64,000 nucleotides of DNA from Chloroflexi bacterium 13_1_40CM_65_17 (GCA_001917815.1 MNES01000063.1:23696-87695); one strand, 5' to 3'. Numbered from the stretch's first letter, positions 17,984 to 28,104 are shown. The notes: a model not told the origin generated them from the sequence alone. Numbers and translations: made by a program.

Positions 17984-19261
17984 CTAGTAGATGGGCGTCT
18001 CCGGGGTAACGGCCTCCAGCCATTTGCGGCACGAAGTGAGGAACCGCGCCGCCTTCAGGCCATCCAGCACGCGATGGTCGAAGGAGAAGCAGAGGTACAT
18101 CATTGGCTTGATCCCGATCAATCCGCTCACGGCCACCGGCCGTTCGACGATCGCCTCCATAGTCAGGATGCCGGCCTGGCCGGGATTGATGACCGAGTAG
18201 CTGAACAGCGTGCCGAACGTCCCAGAGTTGTTGACGGTGAACGTCCCACCGCTCAGGTCGTCTGCCTTCAGCTGCTTGGTGCGGGCGCGGCTGGCGACAT
18301 CATTGACCGCGCGAGCGAGGCCCGCGATCGAGAGCCCGTCCGCGCGCCGGATCACGGGCACCACCAGGGTGTCCTCGAGGCCCACCGAGATCCCCAGATT
18401 GATGTCGCGATGGATGATCAGCTCGGTCTCGTTGAAGGTCGAGTTGACCTCCGGATGCTCGCGCAACGCGGAGAGCGTGGCGGCCATCACGTACGGCAGG
18501 TAGGTGAGCGAGAAACCCTCCTGCTTCTGAAAGGCGGCCTTGTTGGCGTTGCGGTTCGCGACCACGCCCGACATGTCGGCTTCCTGCGTCTGCCACGCAT
18601 GGGGGATGGTCGTCTTCGAGCGGACCATGTTCTCGGCGATCAGCCGCCGGACGCGCGTGAGCTGAACGACCTGGTCGCCTTCGGCCGGCGCGGGGGCGGC
18701 CGTTGGCTGCTGTGCGGCCGGTGTGGGAGAAGCTTTGGCCGCGGCCGCGAACTGCTCCACGTCCTTCTTGGTGACGCGTCCGCCGATGCCGGTGCCTTGC
18801 ACTTTCGAGAGGTCGACGCCCAGCTCGGAGGCCTGCATCTGGACCGCTGGCGAGTAGCGGTGCTCGCCGCTCTCGACGACTGGTGCCGGCGCGGGCGGTT
18901 TTGCCGGCTCAGCCCCCTCCCGCGCCTTCGGCGCGGGGGCCCCAGACGTTTCTCCCCGAGGGGGAGAGGGGACCTCGGGCGCCTCCGCCGGCTGCTTGCC
19001 GGCAACCTCGCCGTCGGCGCCGACCTCGACCACCGCGATCTCCGCCCCCGCCTGTACCGTCTGGCCCTCCTTGGCCAGGATCTCGCGCAGGACGCCGCTG
19101 ACCGGCGACGGCACTTCCGCGCTCACCTTGTCGGTGTCGACCTCGAGCAGCGGCTCGAACTCCACCACCTTGTCCCCGGGCTTCACCAGCCAGCGGGAGA
19201 TGGTCCCCTCGTGGACAGACTCGCCGAGCTGTGGCATGACCACGCGCGTCGTCTTCGCCAT
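17984..19261 (-). CDS. 2-oxoacid dehydrogenase dihydrolipoyl acyltransferase (E2)
   Basis: Lipoyl motif EVDTDKVSAEVPSP, E3-binding domain, catalytic FSFDHRVLDGLKAARFL; start MAKTTRVVMPQLGES at 19261. Confidence 0.95.
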   Translation of the reverse strand: MAKTTRVVMPQLGESVHEGTISRWLVKPGDKVVEFEPLLEVDTDKVSAEVPSPVSGVLREILAKEGQTVQAGAEIAVVEVGADGEVAGKQPAEAPEVPSPPRGETSGAPAPKAREGAEPAKPPAPAPVVESGEHRYSPAVQMQASELGVDLSKVQGTGIGGRVTKKDVEQFAAAAKASPTPAAQQPTAAPAPAEGDQVVQLTRVRRLIAENMVRSKTTIPHAWQTQEADMSGVVANRNANKAAFQKQEGFSLTYLPYVMAATLSALREHPEVNSTFNETELIIHRDINLGISVGLEDTLVVPVIRRADGLSIAGLARAVNDVASRARTKQLKADDLSGGTFTVNNSGTFGTLFSYSVINPGQAGILTMEAIVERPVAVSGLIGIKPMMYLCFSFDHRVLDGLKAARFLTSCRKWLEAVTPETPIY

Positions 19262-21342
19262 CAGTAGGCTGCGAGCTCGCGGAGCGCCGCGGCGATCTTC
19301 TCGGGGTTGGGCATGAAGGCCTCCTCCATCGCGGGCGCGTAAGGCATCGCCGGCACGTCGAGACCGCCGAGGCGCTTCACCGGCGCGTCCAACCAGCGCC
19401 ACGCTTCGTCAGCGATAAGCGCCGCCACCTCGGATCCAACCGAGACGCTGAAGTTGTCCTCGTAGAGGACCAGGCTCTTGCCGGTCTTGCGAGCGGAGCC
19501 GATGATCGCCTCCCTGTCCAGCGGATAAACGGTGCGCAGGTCGACGATCTCCACGCTCACGCCCTCGGTCTCGAGGGCCTTGGCCGCCTCCAGGGCGTAG
19601 TGGACCATGAGCCCATAGCAGAACACCGAGATGTCGGTGCCCTCGCGGACCGTGCGCGCCACCTGCAGTGGAATCAAGTACTCGCCCTTCGGTACCGGCT
19701 CTTTGAACATCCGGTAGAGCCGCTTGTGCTCGAAGAAGAGCACCGGATCCGGGTCACGGATCGCAGCCAGCAGGAGGCCCTTCGCCTCATAAGGGGTCGA
19801 CGGGATGACTATCTTCAGACCGGGAGTAGCGAAGCGCGCCTCGATCGACTGCGAGTGATAGAGCGCTCCGTGCGCGTGGCCCCCCATCGGTGCGCGTATG
19901 ACCGCCGGTACCGACCAATCGCCGTCGCTGCGATAGCGAAACTTCGCCATCTCGTTGGTGATCTGGTTGAAGGCCATGTGGGCGAAATCCGTGAACTGGA
20001 TCTCCGCAACGGGCCGCTTGCCGGCGAGCGCGAGACCAAGCGCGACGCCTGCGATCGACGACTCGGCCAGGGGCGTATCGATGACGCGCTCCTCGCCGAA
20101 TCGTTTGCGCAATCCGTCGGTGACCAGGAACACGCCACCCTTCTGGCCGACGTCCTCGCCCATGACCATCACACGCTCGTCGCGCTCCATCTCCTCGGTG
20201 AGGCACGAGCGCAGCGCCGCGACCATGTTCATCTCTTCGGTCTCAACGCCGGCGGGCGGGTCGATCGCATTAGGCACGTCGAGGCCGTAGACGTTCGTGA
20301 GCGCATTCTCAGCGGGAGCGTCCGGCGACTCCATGCCCTGGCGCGTCGCCTCCGTGACCTCGTTCCGAACCCGCTCTTCGAAGGCCTCGACGTCCTTGGC
20401 GGTGAGCACGCCCTCATCGAGCAGGCGCTTCTTGAACTGCTCGAGGCCGTCGTTCTTCGCCAGCTGATCGATCTCCTCCTGGGTGCGATAGCGCCGCTGG
20501 TCGTCCTCCGACGAGTGGGCGCCCAGCCGGTCGACGAGGCACTCGATGAGCGTCGGCCCCTGGCCCGCGCGTGCGCGCGCGACCGCCTCCTTCGCCACGA
20601 AGTAGCAGGTGACCGGGTCGCGGCCGTCGACCGTCACGCCCGGGAATCCATAGCCCGCCGCGCGCTGGGCGGCGCGCTCGATCGCGTACTCCTTGTTGAA
20701 TGGCGTCGAGATCGCGAAGCCGTTGTTCTCGCAGACGAAGATCTCCGGCAGCTTGTAGATGGCGGCGAAGTTGAACGCCTCGTGGGTGTCGCCCTCTGAC
20801 CCGGCGCCCTCGCCGTAATTGGTCATGACGACCTTGTCCGTGCCGTTCATCTTCAGCGCGTACGCGACCCCGGCGCCGTGCACCATCTGGGTTGCCACGG
20901 GTGAGCCGCCGGAGATGATGTTCAGCCGCGTGTCCGAGAAGTGGCCGGGAGTCTGCTTTCCGCCCGACGCCGGGTCAGCCGGCTTGGCGAGCACGGCCAG
21001 CATGAGGTCGAGCGGGGTCACGCCCATCCGCATGCAGAGCACGACGTCGCGGTAGTAGGGCGACACCCAGTCGTACTTCGGTTTCAGCGGCCAGCTCACG
21101 CCGATCTGTGCCGCCTCGTGGCCGGCGCAGGAGATGATGAACGGAGCCCGGCCCTGCCGGTTGAGGACCTGAAATCGGTAGTCGATCTGCCTTCCGAGCA
21201 GGATGTAGTAGAACCACTCCGTCAGGGTCTTCTCGTCGAGGTCGGTGTCGCGCCAAGCGATTGGCTTCTGGAAGTGCCACCCGGGCTTGAATTCCGGCTC
21301 TTCCTCTTTCGCCGACTGCTCTCGCGGTTTGGTTGTCGCCAT
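19261..21342 (-). CDS. 2-oxoacid dehydrogenase E1, fused alpha and beta subunits
   Basis: N-half E1alpha (GEGAGSEGDTHEAFNFAAIYKLPEIFVCENNGFAISTP TPP motif), C-half E1beta (GEDVGQKGGVFLVTDGL, FTDFAHMAFNQITNE, PYAPAMEEAFMP) in one ORF; start MATTKPREQ at 21342. Confidence 0.95.
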   Translation of the reverse strand: MATTKPREQSAKEEEPEFKPGWHFQKPIAWRDTDLDEKTLTEWFYYILLGRQIDYRFQVLNRQGRAPFIISCAGHEAAQIGVSWPLKPKYDWVSPYYRDVVLCMRMGVTPLDLMLAVLAKPADPASGGKQTPGHFSDTRLNIISGGSPVATQMVHGAGVAYALKMNGTDKVVMTNYGEGAGSEGDTHEAFNFAAIYKLPEIFVCENNGFAISTPFNKEYAIERAAQRAAGYGFPGVTVDGRDPVTCYFVAKEAVARARAGQGPTLIECLVDRLGAHSSEDDQRRYRTQEEIDQLAKNDGLEQFKKRLLDEGVLTAKDVEAFEERVRNEVTEATRQGMESPDAPAENALTNVYGLDVPNAIDPPAGVETEEMNMVAALRSCLTEEMERDERVMVMGEDVGQKGGVFLVTDGLRKRFGEERVIDTPLAESSIAGVALGLALAGKRPVAEIQFTDFAHMAFNQITNEMAKFRYRSDGDWSVPAVIRAPMGGHAHGALYHSQSIEARFATPGLKIVIPSTPYEAKGLLLAAIRDPDPVLFFEHKRLYRMFKEPVPKGEYLIPLQVARTVREGTDISVFCYGLMVHYALEAAKALETEGVSVEIVDLRTVYPLDREAIIGSARKTGKSLVLYEDNFSVSVGSEVAALIADEAWRWLDAPVKRLGGLDVPAMPYAPAMEEAFMPNPEKIAAALRELAAY

Positions 21343-22718
21343 TAGATATGGATGGCGTGACCGTCCACAGCCATCGCCGCCTCCATCACCGCCTCGCTGA
21401 GCGTTGGGTGCGGATGGATGTTGCGGCCGAGCTCCCATGCATCGCCCTGGAACAGCTGCGTCAGCGCAGGCTCGGCGATCAGCTCCGTGGCGCTCGGTCC
21501 GACCACATGGGCGCCGAGCAGCCGGCCGGTCTTGGCGTCCGCAACCATTTTCACGAAGCCGCCTGTTTCGCCATGGATGATCGCGCGCCCGAGTGCGGTG
21601 AACGGAAATTTGCCCACCTTCACCTCGTGGCCCTTGGCGCGTGCCTGCTGCTCCGTCAATCCGACCGATGCGATCTGGGGATGAGAGTAGGTGCAGCGGG
21701 TGACGAGGTCCTGATCCATAGGCGCCAGCTGCTGGCCGGCAATGTCCTCCGCAGCGGTTATGCCTTCATGTGACGCCGCGTGGGCGAGGAGGTAGCCTCC
21801 GACCACGTCGCCGATCGCGTGGATCGATTCCGCCGACGTGCGCATCCACTCGTCCACCTTGATGAAGCCGTTGGGATGCGTCTCGACGCCGACCTGCTCG
21901 AGCCCGATGTCCTTGGAGCGCGGCGCTCGTCCCACGGCGACCAGCAGCTGGCGCGCCCACACCTCCCCCTGCTCTGTGTCCACGCTCACGCCGTCGCGCG
22001 CCTTCTTCGCGCCCTTCACGCGCACGCCGACCCGACATTCGATGCCGGCTTTCTTGAATGCGTTGAGCATCTCTTTCGAGATCTCTTCGTCCTCGAGCGG
22101 GACCAGGCGATCGAGCGCCTCGAGCAGTGTGACCTTGACGCCCAGCTGGTTGTACAGGGTCGCGAACTCGACCCCGACCGCGCCGGCGCCGATGATGCAG
22201 ATCGACTCCGGCACCTTCGTGGCCAGTGTGGCGTGGTCCGACGAGATGATGTACTCGCCGTCGAATTCGATTCCCGGCAGTGCCTTCACGACGGAGCCGG
22301 TCGCGACGATGACGTGCGGGGCTTTCACCTGTGTGGCGCCGACATCGATTGTGTTGCGGTCGCGCAGCTTGCCGGCTCCCGCGACGACCTCGATCTTGTT
22401 CTTCTTCATGAGGAACTGGACGCCCTTGTACAGCTGGTTCACCACCGCGTCACGCCGTGTGGCGATGCGCGGGTAGTCGTAGACCACCTTGTCGGCATTG
22501 ACGCCGAACTCAGCGCCCCGGGCTGACACCCGGTGGTACAGCTCCGACGATTCGAGCAGGGCCTTGGTCGGGATGCAGCCAATATGAAGGCACGTGCCGC
22601 CGAGCTTGTCGGACTCCACCAGGGCGACCTTCAGGCCCAGCTGGGAGGCTCGGATCGCGGCCGGATAGCCGCCCATGCCGCCGCCGAGGATCACAACATC
22701 GAAGTCGCTTGCAGCCAT
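21342..22718 (-). CDS. lpdA: dihydrolipoyl dehydrogenase (E3)
   Basis: VVILGGGMGGYPAAIRA, redox-active GGTCLHIGCIPTK, HPHPTLSEAVMEAA. Confidence 0.95.
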   Translation of the reverse strand: MAASDFDVVILGGGMGGYPAAIRASQLGLKVALVESDKLGGTCLHIGCIPTKALLESSELYHRVSARGAEFGVNADKVVYDYPRIATRRDAVVNQLYKGVQFLMKKNKIEVVAGAGKLRDRNTIDVGATQVKAPHVIVATGSVVKALPGIEFDGEYIISSDHATLATKVPESICIIGAGAVGVEFATLYNQLGVKVTLLEALDRLVPLEDEEISKEMLNAFKKAGIECRVGVRVKGAKKARDGVSVDTEQGEVWARQLLVAVGRAPRSKDIGLEQVGVETHPNGFIKVDEWMRTSAESIHAIGDVVGGYLLAHAASHEGITAAEDIAGQQLAPMDQDLVTRCTYSHPQIASVGLTEQQARAKGHEVKVGKFPFTALGRAIIHGETGGFVKMVADAKTGRLLGAHVVGPSATELIAEPALTQLFQGDAWELGRNIHPHPTLSEAVMEAAMAVDGHAIHI

Positions 22719-22742
22719 TGATTTAAGTGTAGAAGTCGCCGC

Positions 22743-24080
22743 TCAAAGCGACTCCGGCGGTCGTACGCAACCGGGTTTGACGAGGTTCTCGCCTGCACGT
22801 TCGAATTCGGCGTCTCGAATCGCCGGCATGCCGGCAACGGGGTCGCCGTATCGATCCACAGCGTGGTAGTAGGCGGGCGGGCTGGTCACCAGGGGCATGA
22901 CGAGGGGATCGACGCTTGCCGTCGGATCGAGGCAAGGATCCGCGCGCTCCACTGCCAAGGCCTGCAGGTCGGCAGCCTCGCGGTGCATCTGTTCGGTCTT
23001 GGCCGCCGCCCACGTATAGAGCAGCGCGCTGCTGCTGAAGCAGGCGAGGAACAGGCAGGCGATCAGCGCGGGGCGCCATGTGCCGCGCCAGGGAAGGTCG
23101 CGGGCCGCATCGGCGAGCAGCAACAGCCAGAACACCGCACCCTCATAGACGTACCGCCCCGCGCCCGACTGCTCGAAACCGATCTGCGCCCGGTTGAGGC
23201 CGAGCACCACATAGAACGCGATCATGGCGGCCGCGATGCCGATGGCGAACGGGTCCGGCCTGCGGCGGAGCCACGTGAAGCCGATAGTGGCCAGGGCGAG
23301 GAGCAGGACCGCAGGGCCGAACAGGCCACCCTCACCGATGAGCCCGGCGACGCTGGCGCCAAGGCCCCACAAAACATAGAGCGGCAGCACCTCGAGATTG
23401 GCCGCGAGTGAAACCGGTTTCGGGGGTGCACCGGCGTGGCCGTAGGCGAGGTACCAGGCGCCGAGCGCGAGCGCAACAGGGGCGAGCCACACCAGCTCCA
23501 TTCGCCTCGCCGGCGTGAGCGCGAGCCGTATCGCGGCGGCGACGAGGAAGAAGAGTCCGATCCCGGAGAACATCAGCGACCCGAAGAGGAGGATCATCGC
23601 AAGCCACATGCGATCGCTCCCCGTCTCGATGAAAAGTAGCGCGCCCAGACCGCACGCGACTGAGCCGACGAACGCGATCTGAAACGCCCACAGCAGGTTC
23701 TCCCAGCCGGCACCCAGCCCAAGTAGAAGGAATGAGGCTCCGATCGCGACCAGGTCTCCGGCGCGGCGGCGCACCACCTCGAACAGCAGCACGACGCTCG
23801 CGGCGTGCAGGAGAAGAAGGACTGTCATGTACGGGAGGTAGCTGCGCATCCCGATGGTGTTGAGCAGCGCGGCGTAGATGAGCCGCGGCAGCATTGTTGG
23901 GTGCTCGTTGTGCGGCTGGAGGTAGTAGGTCCAGCTCGAATCGGACGGGAGTATGAACGCCCATTCGTCGAAGTAGAAATTGAACCCACGCGACAGCCAG
24001 AGGATGGCCGCGCCCACGATCACGGTCGCGGCTGCGACCCACAGCCGTGCACGGGGAATGCGTACTTCTGCTGCCTTCAC
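22743..24080 (-). CDS. polytopic membrane protein, GT-C-like, unknown specificity
   Basis: About 10 hydrophobic segments; GTG 24080 overlaps upstream gene stop (GTGA). Confidence 0.65.
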   Translation of the reverse strand: MKAAEVRIPRARLWVAAATVIVGAAILWLSRGFNFYFDEWAFILPSDSSWTYYLQPHNEHPTMLPRLIYAALLNTIGMRSYLPYMTVLLLLHAASVVLLFEVVRRRAGDLVAIGASFLLLGLGAGWENLLWAFQIAFVGSVACGLGALLFIETGSDRMWLAMILLFGSLMFSGIGLFFLVAAAIRLALTPARRMELVWLAPVALALGAWYLAYGHAGAPPKPVSLAANLEVLPLYVLWGLGASVAGLIGEGGLFGPAVLLLALATIGFTWLRRRPDPFAIGIAAAMIAFYVVLGLNRAQIGFEQSGAGRYVYEGAVFWLLLLADAARDLPWRGTWRPALIACLFLACFSSSALLYTWAAAKTEQMHREAADLQALAVERADPCLDPTASVDPLVMPLVTSPPAYYHAVDRYGDPVAGMPAIRDAEFERAGENLVKPGCVRPPESL

Positions 24081-25114
24081 AATGCAGCCGGCTGCGCGTG
24101 GCGGGCCGAGCTGCGTGGGATTGCGAGCAGCGCGAACCATACAGCCACAGCGATCAGGACCGGCAGCGGTCCCCACGGCCACGCAAGCTCCGCGGTCAGC
24201 GCCACTGCGATGAGCCACGCTCGCTGCCACTGCGCCGGCTCATCGTGAATGAACAGCCAGGCCGCTCCAACCAGGATCGCGAAATCCTGTAGATGCCAAT
24301 ACGTAGCGGAGAGCATCGAGGTGAGCAGGCCCAAAACAATGAGGCGGGCCATACCGGCCCTGCGGTTGGCGTAAGCCGCGGCACCGCCCACTGCGATGAC
24401 TATCACCTCCAGGACGTAGCTCGGGGCTCCGGGGCCGACGATGAACGCCCATGTGAAGTACCGGTTGTTGACCACGCCCTGGGCCTCGGTGAGCAGGCTG
24501 CGGTAGTCGCTCACGCCCTGGGTGCCGACCATCAGCAGCGACACGATCCCCAGTACGGCGATCGTGACCGCCCAGCCCGCCGCGATGCGCCAATGCCCGG
24601 CAACGATAAGGACAAGCGGCACCGCGATCGTAAGCTGTGGCTTGAGGACTGACAGTCCGAGGACGGCTCCCGCCAGGTATGGCCTGCCGGACTCGGCGAG
24701 TCGCCAGCACGCCACGACAGCGAGCAGCACCAGCGTCACCGGCTGGCCGAGGCTCAGGCTGTACTGCACCGGGTACCACGCCATGGCCCCCAGCAGCCAT
24801 GCGATGCGTACCAATCCCGCGCCAGGCGCCGCGAGCCACCAGGCGGCAACCAGCGCGGCCACCGATACCGCCAGCCAGACGAAGAATCCGGCCTGCGGGC
24901 CCACTGCCGTCAGGGGAAGCGCGAGCCATGCCGCCGGCGGCGGGGATAGAAAGCGTTCGCCGTCTCCGAACGGAACCCCGGGACGCATCTGGGAGAAGAG
25001 CTGGTGCTGAAGGCTCAACGCGTAGATGTGGCTCCATCCGTGCTCCAGGCCGATGCGGGCTCCGATGTAAACCAGGGTCAGGTCGTTGTCGAGTGGGTCC
25101 GCCCAGATCGGCAT
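24077..25114 (-). CDS. GT87/DUF2029-like polytopic membrane glycosyltransferase; true start probably upstream of 25114
   Basis: Hydrophobic, N-terminal IWADPLDNDLTLVYIGARIGLEHGWSHIY; in-frame upstream codons encode a further TM segment (AALAWFLFIAAGLTAWRAF). Confidence 0.65.
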   Translation of the reverse strand: MPIWADPLDNDLTLVYIGARIGLEHGWSHIYALSLQHQLFSQMRPGVPFGDGERFLSPPPAAWLALPLTAVGPQAGFFVWLAVSVAALVAAWWLAAPGAGLVRIAWLLGAMAWYPVQYSLSLGQPVTLVLLAVVACWRLAESGRPYLAGAVLGLSVLKPQLTIAVPLVLIVAGHWRIAAGWAVTIAVLGIVSLLMVGTQGVSDYRSLLTEAQGVVNNRYFTWAFIVGPGAPSYVLEVIVIAVGGAAAYANRRAGMARLIVLGLLTSMLSATYWHLQDFAILVGAAWLFIHDEPAQWQRAWLIAVALTAELAWPWGPLPVLIAVAVWFALLAIPRSSARHAQPAAL

Positions 25115-25220
25115 GAAAGCTCTCCACGCGGTGAGGCCTGCGGCGATGAACAGGAACCACGCAAGGGCCGCGATGCCGAGGTTGCGGAGGACCCTGCCGT
25201 CGATCCGCCCGAAGATGTTT

Positions 25221-26339
25221 CTAGATCCGCTCGGCGAGCGGCACCGGTTTTCGCGGCTCGGGTCCGATGTACTCTGACTGCGGGCGGATGAGGCGGTTGT
25301 TCGCTACCTGCTCGAGCACGTGCGCGGTCCAGCCGACGACGCGCGAAACCGCGAACGTCGGTGGAAAGAACTCTTTCGGCAGTCCGATCGCCTGCAGCAC
25401 CCCGGCTGAATAGAACTCGACGTTGGTAGCCTGCGGCCGCTCCGGGTGCTCCTCATGAAGGATCGCGAGCGCCGTCTCCTCGACCTTCGACGCGAGCGCA
25501 TAGAAAGTTGGATTGAGCCGCTCGCACATCGCTTTGAGAATCCTCGCCCGCGGGTCGTAAGTGCGGTAGATGCGATGCCCAAAGCCCATGAATCTCACCT
25601 TTCGCCTGCGGGCCTCACGCATCCACTGCTCTGCGTTTTCCGGGGTGCCGATCTGCTCGAGCTGGTCCATGACCTGCGAGGGCGCGCCTCCGTGGGCAGG
25701 TCCCTTGAGCGCACCTATCGCGCCGACGAGGCACGAAGCCACATCGGAATCCGTCGAAGCGATGACCCGGGCGGTGAAGGTTGATGCGTTCATGCCGTGA
25801 TCTGCCAGCAGCACCAGGTAGGTGTTGAGCGCCCGCACGAGCTCAAGCGGCGCTTCCTTGCCGTTCAGCATGTAGAGGTAGTTCGCGGCGTGCGCGAGGT
25901 CCGCACGCGACTTGACCGGCTCGAGGCCTTGGCGGCGGCGGTGATACGCCGCGAGGATGGTCGGGAACGACGCCGTCGCGTGAATCGCAAGCGGGATCGT
26001 CGGCTTCTCGAGCCTGTGCTCCAGGCCCTGGACCGACACCACGCTTCGCAGCACGTCCATTGGATCGGCGTCGGTTGGCAGGGCGTTCAGCGTCGCGGCT
26101 GCGGCCCGCGTTAGCAATCGTGAGCCCGCGAGCTCCAGCGTGAGCGCGTCGAGCTCTGCCCGGGTCGGCAGGCGGCCGTACCACAAGAGGTGCGCCACCT
26201 CTTCGAAGGACATGTCCTCGGCCAGGTCGGCGATCACATAGCCGCGATAGACGAGGCGCCCATTGGCGCCGTCCACAAGCGAGATCTCGGTCCGTGCCGC
26301 GACGATGCCTTCGAGCCCGGGAACGAATTCGCCGGTCAT
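25221..26339 (-). CDS. citrate synthase family protein (paralog 1)
   Basis: FMGFGHRIYRTYDPRARILK, LADHGMNASTFTARV, GALKGPAHGGA; start MTGEFVPGLEG. Confidence 0.92.
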   Translation of the reverse strand: MTGEFVPGLEGIVAARTEISLVDGANGRLVYRGYVIADLAEDMSFEEVAHLLWYGRLPTRAELDALTLELAGSRLLTRAAAATLNALPTDADPMDVLRSVVSVQGLEHRLEKPTIPLAIHATASFPTILAAYHRRRQGLEPVKSRADLAHAANYLYMLNGKEAPLELVRALNTYLVLLADHGMNASTFTARVIASTDSDVASCLVGAIGALKGPAHGGAPSQVMDQLEQIGTPENAEQWMREARRRKVRFMGFGHRIYRTYDPRARILKAMCERLNPTFYALASKVEETALAILHEEHPERPQATNVEFYSAGVLQAIGLPKEFFPPTFAVSRVVGWTAHVLEQVANNRLIRPQSEYIGPEPRKPVPLAERI

Positions 26340-27454
26340 CGGTCGGCCAGAGGGAGAGGCTTGATGCCCGGTTGCGGCCCCTTCCACAAGGATGCGGGTC
26401 TGATGATGCGGAGGTCGGCCAGCGACTCGAGCACGTGCGCTGTCCAGCCGGCGACGCGCGAGGTCGCGAAGACGCAGGTGAACAGCTCCTTCGGGATGGC
26501 CACGCCCGTCAGCACGACGGAGGCCCAGAAGTCAACGTTGGTCGCGTTCGGGCGCTCCGGGTGCGCCTCGTGAAGGATCTTCAATGCGACTTCCTCGGTG
26601 CGAGCTGCCAGCCGGTACAGGTCCGGAGCCGCGGTCTGGGCGAGCTCCCGCAGGATCTTGGCGCGCGGGTCATAGGTCCGGTATACGCGATGGCCGAAAC
26701 CCGCGAAGCGCCGATGCTCTTCATGGGCCTTCTGCATCCAGGGCTCGACGTTGTCGACGTGCCCGATCTTGTCCAGCATCGTGCGCGCTGCGTACATGGC
26801 CCCGCCGTGCGCCGGCCCCTTCAGCGCACCGATGGCACCGACCACGCACGAGGTGAGGTCGCTCCCTGTGGACGCGATGACACGCGCCGTGAACGTAGAC
26901 GCGTTCAAGCCGTGATCGGCGAGCAGCACGAGGTACGTGTCGAGCCAGTGCACGCGCTCAGCGGAAGGTTCTTTGCCTTCCAGCATCCATAGGAGGTTGG
27001 CTGCATGGCCGAGGTCTTCGCGCGCAGCGATCACTTCGATGCCTTTCGCTCGTCGGTGCGCTGCTGCGACGATGGTCGGTACGACAGCGGTGAGCGCGAT
27101 GGCCTCTTCGAGCGACGGCGTCGTCAGGGTCTTGGTCGCGCCCTGGGCGGAGATGGTGGTCCGCAGAGTGTCCATTGCATCGGTCTGAGCATCCAGCGCT
27201 GACATAGCGCCTCGCGCGCTGTCACTCAGCCGTCGAGCAATCGTCATCTGGCGGCGCAGCGTTTCCAGGGCGATTTTGTTGGGAAGCTGTCCATTCCAAA
27301 GGAGGTATGCGGTCTCCTCGAAATTCGCGACCGGGGCGAGATCCTCGATGAGGTAACCGCCGCGATAGATCAGCCTGCCGTTGGCGCCGTCAACCTCGCT
27401 GACGGCGGTCTCGGCCGCGACGACCCCCTCCAGCCCGGGGCTGAACTCAGGCAC
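26336..27454 (-). CDS. citrate synthase family protein (paralog 2)
   Basis: FAGFGHRVYRTYDPRAKIL, GALKGPAHGGA, NVDFWASV; GTG start 27454, ATGA overlap with downstream paralog. Confidence 0.92.
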   Translation of the reverse strand: MPEFSPGLEGVVAAETAVSEVDGANGRLIYRGGYLIEDLAPVANFEETAYLLWNGQLPNKIALETLRRQMTIARRLSDSARGAMSALDAQTDAMDTLRTTISAQGATKTLTTPSLEEAIALTAVVPTIVAAAHRRAKGIEVIAAREDLGHAANLLWMLEGKEPSAERVHWLDTYLVLLADHGLNASTFTARVIASTGSDLTSCVVGAIGALKGPAHGGAMYAARTMLDKIGHVDNVEPWMQKAHEEHRRFAGFGHRVYRTYDPRAKILRELAQTAAPDLYRLAARTEEVALKILHEAHPERPNATNVDFWASVVLTGVAIPKELFTCVFATSRVAGWTAHVLESLADLRIIRPASLWKGPQPGIKPLPLADR

Positions 27455-27489
27455 GAAGCTTAAGTGTACGGAGCCGTAGAGTGCGACCA

Positions 27490-28104
27490 ATGGCGTTAGG
27501 GAACGCCGGCCGCGAAGCTCGGGCGTTGCGCGTGATGGTGTGGATCGCGTTTGCAATCGTCCTGGGCATCGACATCGCGTACCTGTTGCTGATTGGGGCG
27601 CAGCAGCCATATCCACCGGACGCATTCACGGTGCCATTCGTCGCCGCATTTCTCGTGCTGATGGCGGGGATGCTCGGCCTATCGCTTCTCAATTCCGCAA
27701 CAATCGTTCGTTTGCGTCCAGCCCTTCGGGCCGGCGCCGCTGGGGGACTGCTGGTCATCGGCGTGCTGGCGCTGTTTTCGATCGGACTCCCGCTCATGGT
27801 CGCGGGAGCTCTGGCGACAGGAGCGGCGGTGAGGTCATTGACCGGCCGGCGCCGGACAGCGGTGATGTCCGAGGTTATCGCGGCTGTGTTGGTGCTTGTG
27901 TTTCTCGTCTCCGGTTTCGAGGTTACCGAGCGCCTGATCGTGTGTCCCCCAACCGGCTCGTCGGGCGGCGGCGGGCCTGGTTTCGTATTGGGCGGGTACC
28001 ACTGGGAATGCGTCGACGGCCAGCTGTACATGCACTCTGGCTTCTGCAATTCCGGCAGCGGCACGGTCGATTCGAACTGGAACGTGACCACGATCTGCCA
28101 CTAA
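27490..28104 (+). CDS. membrane protein of unknown function
   Basis: Four hydrophobic segments and C-terminal Cys-containing extracellular tail; ATG 27490 7 nt after TAGAGT. Confidence 0.65.
   Translation: MALGNAGREARALRVMVWIAFAIVLGIDIAYLLLIGAQQPYPPDAFTVPFVAAFLVLMAGMLGLSLLNSATIVRLRPALRAGAAGGLLVIGVLALFSIGLPLMVAGALATGAAVRSLTGRRRTAVMSEVIAAVLVLVFLVSGFEVTERLIVCPPTGSSGGGGPGFVLGGYHWECVDGQLYMHSGFCNSGSGTVDSNWNVTTICH

Noticed and set aside
17963-19267. 434-aa + strand ORF antisense to E2
   Set aside because: High-GC mirror ORF of a confident E2 gene; composition (R/H/D-rich) not protein-like
19600-20799. 399-aa + ORF antisense to E1
   Set aside because: Mirror ORF with R/H-rich composition
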